DNA from: SKVL01 sp046542915
Lineage (GTDB): Bacteria > Patescibacteriota > Minisyncoccia > Phycocordibacterales > CSBR16-193
Assembly (NCBI GenBank): GCA_046542915.1
Contig: JBKHAI010000022.1
Location: 1 to 11,077, forward strand
DNA: 11,077 bases
Direction: 5' to 3'
The number at the start of each line of letters is the position of its first letter. Position 1 is the stretch's first letter. The notes under the pieces were generated by a model, which saw only the letters and a list, made by a program, of their open reading frames with translations, did no database searches and was not told where the DNA came from. Of this stretch, positions 6,663-11,077 are shown in pieces. A program made the position numbers and the translations under genes.

Positions 6663-8942
6663 TTATTCCTCCGGCTGTAAGGAGTCACTCTCTTCTGTTT
6701 CTTCACCTTTCTCTTCAGACCCTTCTTTATCATCTTCTTCTTTTTCAGTATCTTCATCTTCATTTAAACCTTCCCCGCTTTCTTCGTCGCCACTCTCATC
6801 AACCTCTACTTCTTGCTCATCATTTTTTTCAACTTCTCCATCGTCTTCGTTTTCGGGCTCTTCATCTTTGTCATCGTCATCACCTTCATTCTCTGCCTCT
6901 TTCTCCTCTTCTGCCGATCGCGGTGACTGGACCGCTTCATCAGATTTCCCTTCAAAAGGGTCAGGAATGGGATCGTGGTCCTCTTCGGGTTCAGCTCTTT
7001 CGGCCAGAGGAGCAACTCTGTCGTTTGAAGGATCAAAATGCATAAGAGCATCGCCACCCTTGTCATCTAAACCTTCCCAGACAAGAACGATCCGTGGGTC
7101 GGTGTTCTTCTTACCGGCTTTTATGGCTTTCTCTTTACCGGAGTTTCTGTCATACGTAACAACATACCAATCACCATTTCGATAGGATCGCCAAACAACG
7201 GTATTCCCGTAAGTGCGAGGATCCGTGTTCTGGTATTCATCATCGGTTAATCTTTCACTCTCCCAGGAACCACTTGATCGGTCGGCATAGAATATCTCCC
7301 AACCATTATCAACCCACCCCTGCCAGACGACAGAAGAAACCGATATTTCCGGATAGATATTATTATGATCGGTATCGGTCACAAAAACCTCTTCGTCGGT
7401 ATCAAGATCGTAAATAACTATCTGCCATCTATCGTCCTGATACCTCTGCCAAGCGGCTAGACTTCCACTTTCGTTGTAAACCGGAGAAACATCATCAAAC
7501 TCGTTGTCGGTCAAAACCCTTAACCTGTCGGCACCGTCTTGAAAAACTATCTGCTCAATACCAGATGGGTCTTTGTGGGAAGTAATACCCCTGTAACGAT
7601 CAGCTCGGTCTCGAAAATCATTCTCCTCCGAAATACAGTAAAGCTCGCCACCTGAAAGAAGGGTGCAGTCTTCCTTATTAAAATCGTCAAAAGAGTTAAT
7701 TTCATCTCCAGAGTGGTCATTCCTTTCTTTTTCACGCTCTTCTCTGATCTCCTCTTCCAGATCGGCCTTTATCTCAGCTCTAAGTTCTTGATATTCAGTT
7801 TCAGATAGGGAATCGCCGACATTTTCTTCACCCTTATCTTCTTTTTCATTTTCATCTCGCCCGTCTTCTGCCGTGTCGTTTTCTTCTTTTTCCTCCGGTT
7901 CATCTTTGTTGTCATCGTCTTCTTCGTCCTTTTCTTCTGCCTCATCTTCATCGACCGGAACTTCTTCTTCCTTTTCTTTTTCTTTTGATCCTTCTTCGTT
8001 CTCATTTTCATCCTTCACCTCTTCATCTTCATCAGCCGACTCACTCTGCTCTTTTGATCTCTCACCTTTATCTTCTTTGTTTTGATCTTCATCATCTGTG
8101 TTCTCGCTTCCATCTTCTTCATCCTCTTGATCGCTACTTTCTTCTTTTTCTTCAGTTTCTTGGTCGGTGTCATCTTCTCCGGACTCATCATCGTTTTCAT
8201 CATCTTCAACCGACTCCTCCTTCGATCCCTCTTTATTTTCTAGATCCTTTTCATCCTCCCCTTCTTTTTCATCCTTACCGGCATTCTCTTTATCGGACTC
8301 TTTTTCATCAGTTTTTTCTCCGGCTTCTTTATCATCATCTTCCTGCTTTTCCTCTTCGCTTTCGGTATCTTCTTCGTTTTCTTCCTTATCCTCTTCATCA
8401 TCTTCGCCTTCCGTGTCTTCTTCGTTTTCTTCCTCTTCATCATCTTCGCCTTCCGTGTCTTTTTCGTCTTTTTCTTCTTCCTCATTTTCATCGACAGGAA
8501 CTTCTTCTTCCTTTTCTTTTGATCCTTCTTCGTTCTCATTTTCATCCTTCACCTCTTCATCTTCATCAGCCGACTCACTCTGCTCTTTTGATCTCTCACC
8601 TTTATCTTCTTTGTTTTGGTCTTCATTGTCTTCTTCGTCACTTCCCTCGGAAGCGTCCTCTTCACTGACAGAGTCATCGGAAGTATCGGCGCTGGCGGTT
8701 TCAACCACAAAGGAAAACGGAGAGAAGATCATAACTAAAGCTGTAAACAAAGCCAGTGATCGGAAAAAGAACAAACCGGCAGTTTTCGAGACCAAGGGAC
8801 CAGATCTTACTCGCTCCCTAGAATGTTCCCCTTTTTTCTTGAGATAAAGCACAAAAGGAGAACCGGATCCCTCCTTCTCCAAAAAAGATCTGGTGGTCTC
8901 GGGAACTTTCAGTGTAAATTTTTTATTATCTTCTTTCCTCAT
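6663..8942 (-). CDS. Exported, extremely acidic protein with a short TolB-like beta-propeller
   Basis: This 759-aa protein begins with about 55 basic, probably cytoplasmic residues, then a hydrophobic segment (57-80) and an ASA/DT site (about 85), an unusually long leader. Residues 86-415 are almost wholly Glu/Asp/Lys/Ser with internal repeats, and end in a likely helical stretch (about 378-408). A CX9C pair (C426, C436) leads into about four to five propeller blades (about 455-645) with AAWQRYQDDRWQIVIYD, VVWQGWVDNGWEIFYAD and VVWRSYRNGDWYVVTYD strands, typical of TolB/WD40-like Asp-box blades. A second acidic tract (650-759) closes the protein. Four or five blades are too few for a usual six- to eight-blade propeller, so it may oligomerise or be degenerate. 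The ATG lies 4 bp after the preceding stop, implying coupling. The acidic tracts could bind cations or act as a charged spacer; this is inference. Confidence 0.85.
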   Translation of the reverse strand: MRKEDNKKFTLKVPETTRSFLEKEGSGSPFVLYLKKKGEHSRERVRSGPLVSKTAGLFFFRSLALFTALVMIFSPFSFVVETASADTSDDSVSEEDASEGSDEEDNEDQNKEDKGERSKEQSESADEDEEVKDENENEEGSKEKEEEVPVDENEEEEKDEKDTEGEDDEEEENEEDTEGEDDEEDKEENEEDTESEEEKQEDDDKEAGEKTDEKESDKENAGKDEKEGEDEKDLENKEGSKEESVEDDENDDESGEDDTDQETEEKEESSDQEDEEDGSENTDDEDQNKEDKGERSKEQSESADEDEEVKDENENEEGSKEKEKEEEVPVDEDEAEEKDEEDDDNKDEPEEKEENDTAEDGRDENEKEDKGEENVGDSLSETEYQELRAEIKADLEEEIREEREKERNDHSGDEINSFDDFNKEDCTLLSGGELYCISEENDFRDRADRYRGITSHKDPSGIEQIVFQDGADRLRVLTDNEFDDVSPVYNESGSLAAWQRYQDDRWQIVIYDLDTDEEVFVTDTDHNNIYPEISVSSVVWQGWVDNGWEIFYADRSSGSWESERLTDDEYQNTDPRTYGNTVVWRSYRNGDWYVVTYDRNSGKEKAIKAGKKNTDPRIVLVWEGLDDKGGDALMHFDPSNDRVAPLAERAEPEEDHDPIPDPFEGKSDEAVQSPRSAEEEKEAENEGDDDDKDEEPENEDDGEVEKNDEQEVEVDESGDEESGEGLNEDEDTEKEEDDKEGSEEKGEETEESDSLQPEE
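7951..8091 (-). repeat. Long direct repeat, copy A
   Basis: This 141-bp stretch is nearly identical to 8491-8625; the two differ by a 6-bp (Lys-Glu) insertion here and about two substitutions. It encodes the second copy, in protein order, of the SKEQSESADEDEEVKDENEN region (about residues 285-331). The near identity implies a recent duplication or ongoing gene conversion. Confidence 0.9.
8365..8460 (-). repeat. Tandem repeat, units of 48 and 42 bp
   Basis: Two in-phase units (8365-8412 and 8413-8454) and the start of a third encode (N)EEDTEGEDDEE-type acidic repeats, about residues 162-193 of the acidic protein. Unit lengths are multiples of three, so copy number can change without a frameshift. 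Confidence 0.8.
8491..8625 (-). repeat. Long direct repeat, copy B
   Basis: This is the partner of 7951-8091, encoding about residues 107-151 of the acidic protein. Recombination between the copies would delete or add 180 codons of acidic tract in frame: the two starts are 540 bp apart, a multiple of three. Confidence 0.9.
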
Positions 8943-8946
8943 ATAT

Positions 8947-9414
8947 TTAGAAATATAGACCTTCTTCAGGTGTTAAAACATCTTCTTCCGGTAAAGGAAC
9001 GGCCGACTCGCCGGTTGATCTCTCACTAAGCCAAGCGTCAAAATTGACCGAGAATATATAAAACATAAAAAGTGAAAAAATAAGCGAGATGAAGATGATA
9101 AAATATAAAATTCCTTTGTATAACTTCATTAACTCCATCTCTGAGCGGATCTTCGTCTTCCAAAAACGAAAAGTAGTGGCTAAACGACCCTGACCTTTAG
9201 ACTTATTGACCCTTGTGCCGTTGTTTGCTTCCAGATACTCCATCAGGTCTTTTTCGGTCGTCATCCAGACAGGATTGGCATATACCCTTTTTCCGCTTAT
9301 CTTACCGGCTCTGATCAGTTGACCAACATAATCAGACGAGTAGCCGGACATCTGAGCCGCTTCCTTAAGAGTTATGTACCTACCTTCTTTTTTTTGGCTA
9401 AAAATATAGCTCAT
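8947..9414 (-). CDS. Membrane-tethered HTH DNA-binding regulator
   Basis: This 155-aa protein has an N-terminal excisionase/MerR-type helix-turn-helix (about residues 12-62: YITLKEAAQMSGYSSDYVG, then LIRAGKISGKRV, then W.TTEKDLMEYLE). The last strand and helix form the usual winged end of HTH_17-like domains. A basic linker (66-90), one TM helix (101-123) and a 32-residue acidic external tail follow. This is the topology of one-component membrane-tethered regulators such as ToxR and CadC, but with an unrelated DNA-binding domain. I choose the ATG at 9414 over the in-frame GTG two codons upstream because GAGGTG is well placed as its ribosome site. It heads the five-gene surface operon, and an operator-like palindrome lies just upstream, suggesting autoregulation. 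The signal sensed is unknown; the tail could touch the co-encoded surface proteins. Confidence 0.85.
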   Translation of the reverse strand: MSYIFSQKKEGRYITLKEAAQMSGYSSDYVGQLIRAGKISGKRVYANPVWMTTEKDLMEYLEANNGTRVNKSKGQGRLATTFRFWKTKIRSEMELMKLYKGILYFIIFISLIFSLFMFYIFSVNFDAWLSERSTGESAVPLPEEDVLTPEEGLYF

Positions 9415-9417
9415 AAA

Positions 9418-9423
9418 CACCTC
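9418..9423 (-). promoter_or_regulatory. Ribosome binding site GAGGTG that fixes the HTH gene start
   Basis: On the minus strand GAGGTG matches the anti-Shine-Dalgarno sequence, with 5 nt between GAGG and the ATG at 9414. It overlaps the alternative GTG codon, which is therefore unlikely to be the start. It is the clearest Shine-Dalgarno in the window. Confidence 0.65.
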
Positions 9424-9432
9424 TCAAACCAA

Positions 9433-9440
9433 TCTCGACC
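9433..9440. promoter_or_regulatory. Third operator-like half-site TCTCGACC
   Basis: This plus-strand 8-mer repeats the half-site found in the palindrome at 9453-9475 (identical to its minus-strand arm with the centre base) and lies 24 bp from the same-orientation arm. It lies in the predicted leader of the HTH gene and may be an accessory binding site. Confidence 0.35.
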
Positions 9441-9452
9441 CTCCAGATTTAG

Positions 9453-9475
9453 TTTTTCTCGACGGTCGAGAAAAA
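9453..9475. promoter_or_regulatory. 23-bp perfect palindrome, likely operator of the surface operon
   Basis: Two 11-bp arms, TTTTTCTCGAC and its complement, flank a single central base. The element starts 2 bp downstream of a TATAAG -10-like box and would cover the transcription start, the classic place for a repressor site. No U-run follows in either direction, and a one-base centre is poor for a terminator. Binding by the HTH protein encoded immediately downstream is inferred. Confidence 0.5.
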
Positions 9476-9476
9476 G

Positions 9477-9482
9477 CTTATA
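9477..9482 (-). promoter_or_regulatory. Possible -10 box of the five-gene operon
   Basis: TATAAG on the minus strand is placed about 60 bp before the HTH start codon and next to the palindrome. No good -35 hexamer is present 16-18 bp upstream, so the promoter is weak, activator dependent or wrongly placed. Confidence 0.3.
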
Positions 9483-9522
9483 CTTTAATTTTAACAGAAA
9501 AGATCATTAAATTTCATCCACA

Positions 9523-9550
9523 AAACCCCTTATCTGTGGATAAGGGGTTT
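9523..9550 (-). terminator. Rho-independent terminator after the coiled-coil gene
   Basis: A perfect 12-bp stem (AAACCCCTTATC / GATAAGGGGTTT) with a 4-nt CACA loop lies 28 bp after the stop at 9579 and is trailed by a short U-run (the paired UUU plus one more U). It separates the two-gene unit at 9579-10486 from the surface operon. Because the stem is symmetric, it may also act weakly in the plus direction. Confidence 0.7.
9535..9543 (-). promoter_or_regulatory. Perfect DnaA-box 9-mer TTATCCACA inside the terminator
   Basis: TTATCCACA on the minus strand spans the inner stem and the loop of the terminator. A one-mismatch copy, TCATCCACA, lies in the opposite orientation at 9514-9522. The overlap with a hairpin may simply be coincidence. 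Confidence 0.3.
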
Positions 9551-9578
9551 ATAAATAATTCGATCTAAAAAACGAAGT

Positions 9579-10292
9579 TCAATCCAAGAGATCTTCCCAG
9601 ACCTTCTCTTCTTTCTGCTTTAGTTCTTTCAACTCGGCCGACTTTTCTTGCATCAGATCCAAGCTCTCGTTTGCTTTCTCGTTGATCCGACCAAATTCCT
9701 CTTCTCGCTCTTCGGATGATATCTCTCCCCGTCTTAGGTCTCTTTCAACACGAAAGTAATCCTCTTGAATACTGCTAAGCTCGGTGAACGTCTCGGCTTG
9801 AGTTTTTAAAACATCGTCAATTGATTCCCAGATATCTATAAATTCGGCTTTTTCAGGATCTCCGTAATCGGAAGCGACGGCCTCTTCTTTATTGTCAAAT
9901 CCGCCTTGTTCAGCTATCAGCTCCTCCATCTCTTTTATACTCTCACTCACCTTCTGATATGAAAAATCTCTTTTATCGGGAAAATGAGAGGCGCATTTTT
10001 CTGATACCGAAACCGCCTCTTCTATCTCTTCGTCGGTTAGGTCACTTGGTTGTCGGGCTACAAAGTGATCATAACGGGACATCTCTTCACAGCGCTCAAA
10101 CTGATCTCGATACTCGGGTGCAACGCTCGCCTGAGAATAATAGGAAAGATGTTTCTTAGCCTCTTCTCTTTTTAAAGAGAGGGTCTCTTGAAAACTGTTC
10201 TGCTCCATCCTCCAGAAAACTCCCACAGTAACGACGATCAAGATAAAAAACGAAATGACTAGAGTAACTTTTGTTATTTTCCTTTTTGGCAT
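9579..10292 (-). CDS. Membrane-anchored coiled-coil protein of unknown function
   Basis: I do not recognise this 237-aa protein. It has a basic N-terminus (MPKRKITK), one TM helix (about 8-27) and an external region of about 210 residues. The only two cysteines, C68 in ERCEEM and C100 in SEKCASHFP, are placed for an intramolecular disulfide in a helical domain. The C-terminal 75 residues, rich in Glu, Lys and Leu, look like one or two coiled-coil helices. With no catalytic motif visible, a structural or scaffold role at the cell surface is the most that can be inferred. It starts 14 bp after the small membrane protein gene and ends before a terminator, so the two form a separate transcription unit. 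An AAGATGAG stretch before the ATG is at best a weak ribosome site. Confidence 0.8.
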   Translation of the reverse strand: MPKRKITKVTLVISFFILIVVTVGVFWRMEQNSFQETLSLKREEAKKHLSYYSQASVAPEYRDQFERCEEMSRYDHFVARQPSDLTDEEIEEAVSVSEKCASHFPDKRDFSYQKVSESIKEMEELIAEQGGFDNKEEAVASDYGDPEKAEFIDIWESIDDVLKTQAETFTELSSIQEDYFRVERDLRRGEISSEEREEEFGRINEKANESLDLMQEKSAELKELKQKEEKVWEDLLD

Positions 10293-10306
10293 TTTAGACT
10301 CATCTT

Positions 10307-10486
10307 TTAGATCAGATCTCTTTTAACTTTACAAAGATGCACCTCTGCACTTTCCTGAACCCCAAAGAGATCCTCTTCTTCCTGGGACTCCGGACCCAAA
10401 TTGTCTTTATGAACATAATACATAACTCCCATGGCAATGGCGGTCATTATCGTTATAAAAATTATTACTTTTAAGGCCTTTCGCAT
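10307..10486 (-). CDS. Small single-pass membrane protein, 59 aa
   Basis: A short open frame runs from ATG at 10486 to TAA at 10307-10309. The product has a basic start (MRKALK), one TM helix (about residues 7-25, VIIFITIMTAIAMGVMYYV), and an acidic external part (ESQEEEDLFG) ending LCKVKRDLI with a single cysteine. The N-in, acidic-outside layout matches the neighbouring 237-aa protein, whose gene begins 14 bp later. An in-frame TAA lies a few codons upstream, so the start cannot move far. The protein is real rather than random judging by its TM segment, charge pattern and operon spacing, but I cannot assign a function. Confidence 0.6.
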   Translation of the reverse strand: MRKALKVIIFITIMTAIAMGVMYYVHKDNLGPESQEEEDLFGVQESAEVHLCKVKRDLI

Positions 10487-10552
10487 AGTTCCAAAGACAC
10501 ATTAACAATATAACATAAATAATAAATTTCTTTTAAGTAAGATACCGTAACA

Positions 10553-10582
10553 ATATTCTCATATTCTAGAATATGAGAATAT
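10553..10582. promoter_or_regulatory. Perfect 30-bp palindrome
   Basis: The sequence is fully self-complementary over 30 bp, centred at 10567/10568 on CTAG, with arms of the type ATTCTCATATTC. It lies in the 171-bp AT-rich gap between the glycosyltransferase stop and the small membrane protein. A possible promoter (TTGTAA at 10610-10605, 18 bp, TACTAT at 10586-10581) overlaps its edge, so it could be an operator. As RNA it would form a zero-loop hairpin without a U-tract, so it is a poor intrinsic terminator. The rest of the gap shows nothing I can name. Confidence 0.5.
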
Positions 10583-10657
10583 AGTAAATATTATTGCAAC
10601 TCTTTTACAAAAGGTTCCTAAAGAGCTTATGAAGACCTTCTGCAGTTCTCTTGGAAT

Positions 10658-11077
10658 CTATTTTCCCTTGTTTAGGACCAGGTGTTTGACGGTCTTTAAA
10701 AAGACCTGAATATCTAAAAAGACTGAGCGATTCTTTATATAATAGAGATCATAAGATAGTTTCTGAGCGGTCTTTTCAGCAGAGGGATTAAACTTAGGCG
10801 GGTCAATGCTATATAACTGTGCCCAACCGGTAAGACCGGGCTTTATTAGGTGCCTGATATTATAGTATGGAACCACTTTTTCATAACTTCGGACCAGGTC
10901 ATTGACCTCCGGTCGGGGACCGACCAGAGAAAGATCTCCCTTGACCACGGACCAAAGCTGAGGGAGTTCATCCAGGTGAGAAGAGCGCAAGATCTTACCG
11001 ACTTTCGTTGTTCTCTCACCATCTGGGGTCATAGTTCTGAATTTATACAAGGTAAAAGGAATGCTCTTTTTCCCCAC
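10658..11077 (-). CDS. Polyprenyl-phosphate phosphoglycosyltransferase (bacterial sugar transferase), 5' end cut by window
   Basis: The last 139 residues of a bacterial sugar transferase (PF02397-type) are present; the N-terminal membrane region lies outside the window, so the first codon seen is not the start. Family motifs appear in order: KFRTM (residues 12-16 of the fragment), DELPQLW (36-42, with the Asp-Glu catalytic pair known from PglC), GDLSLVGPRPE (47-57), KPGLTGWAQ (79-87) and DLYYIKN.S (110-118). Enzymes of this family transfer a sugar-1-phosphate from a nucleotide sugar to undecaprenyl phosphate at the inner face of the membrane. This is the first step of exopolysaccharide, capsule, O-antigen or glycan synthesis. 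The sugar cannot be told from this part. Its neighbourhood of surface proteins fits a cell-envelope locus. It ends in TAG, with only weak inverted repeats after it. Confidence 0.93.
   Translation of the reverse strand: MGKKSIPFTLYKFRTMTPDGERTTKVGKILRSSHLDELPQLWSVVKGDLSLVGPRPEVNDLVRSYEKVVPYYNIRHLIKPGLTGWAQLYSIDPPKFNPSAEKTAQKLSYDLYYIKNRSVFLDIQVFLKTVKHLVLNKGK

Noticed and set aside
7769..8545. Lys/Met-rich minus-strand frames inside the acidic gene
   Set aside because: They are shifted-frame readings of the GAA/GAT-rich tract; the repeats and flanking propeller belong to the long frame.
8167..8847. Plus-strand serine-rich open frame (also at 6622-7185 and 7873-8085)
   Set aside because: It is the antisense of Glu/Asp codons (GAA/GAG/GAT read as TTC/CTC/ATC and, out of frame, TCT/TCA) of the acidic protein. 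It has no start signal and no promoter.
3355..8942. Sortase anchoring (LPXTG) of the large surface proteins
   Set aside because: No LPXTG-like motif with a following TM and basic tail is present; the 1092-aa protein ends directly after a beta strand.
10553..10582. Palindrome as the end of an insertion sequence
   Set aside because: There is no transposase, no matching second end and no target duplication in the window.
1..11077. CRISPR arrays, tRNA or rRNA genes, or alternative genetic code
   Set aside because: No spaced short repeats or cloverleaf/T-loop patterns were seen, and all genes read through with standard stops (TAA or TAG ends seen).

Overview
The window reads as a Candidate Phyla Radiation / Patescibacteria (Parcubacteria-like) chromosome segment. 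This is inferred, not proven. Shine-Dalgarno motifs are mostly weak or absent, genes are packed on one strand with 2-29 bp gaps, and almost every product is an exported or membrane-anchored protein with little similarity to well-studied bacteria. The excisionase/MerR-type helix-turn-helix and the secreted modules ending in an FG...TV.TNA..GF motif are of a kind I associate with Patescibacteria. The standard bacterial code suffices. Every gene I accept lies on the minus strand, so the window reads from right to left.

Right edge (10307-11077): the 3' part of a polyprenyl-phosphate phosphoglycosyltransferase, then a 171-bp AT-rich gap holding a perfect 30-bp palindrome, then a 59-aa single-pass membrane protein. 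Next (9523-10292): a 237-aa membrane-anchored coiled-coil protein, closed by a 12-bp hairpin terminator that contains a perfect DnaA-box 9-mer.

Centre (1094-9482): a compact five-gene operon with gaps of 4, 29, 2 and 6 bp. In order it encodes (i) a 155-aa DNA-binding HTH protein tethered to the membrane, preceded by a 23-bp operator-like palindrome at a probable -10 box; (ii) a 759-aa exported, extremely acidic protein with a short TolB-like beta-propeller between two Asp/Glu-rich tracts; (iii) a 1092-aa secreted protein with four diverged tandem beta-rich modules and a WxL-like C-terminal module; (iv, v) two paralogous proteins with a signal peptide, two Ig-like domains and a C-terminal membrane segment, resembling the DUF916/DUF3324 (WxL-interacting) proteins of Firmicutes. 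My reading is a cell-surface adhesion or display complex with its own membrane-tethered regulator. The function is inferred.

Left (1-1093): after the operon comes a small hairpin, a second perfect DnaA-box 9-mer, a promoter with a consensus TATAAT, and about 160 nt of minus-strand RNA that folds into long helices, including four G-U pairs and a GNRA tetraloop. It leads into a secreted protein gene, cut by the window edge, that shares the FG/TNA module with the 1092-aa protein. This structured leader or small RNA is the most interesting non-coding signal here; I could not match it to a known RNA class.
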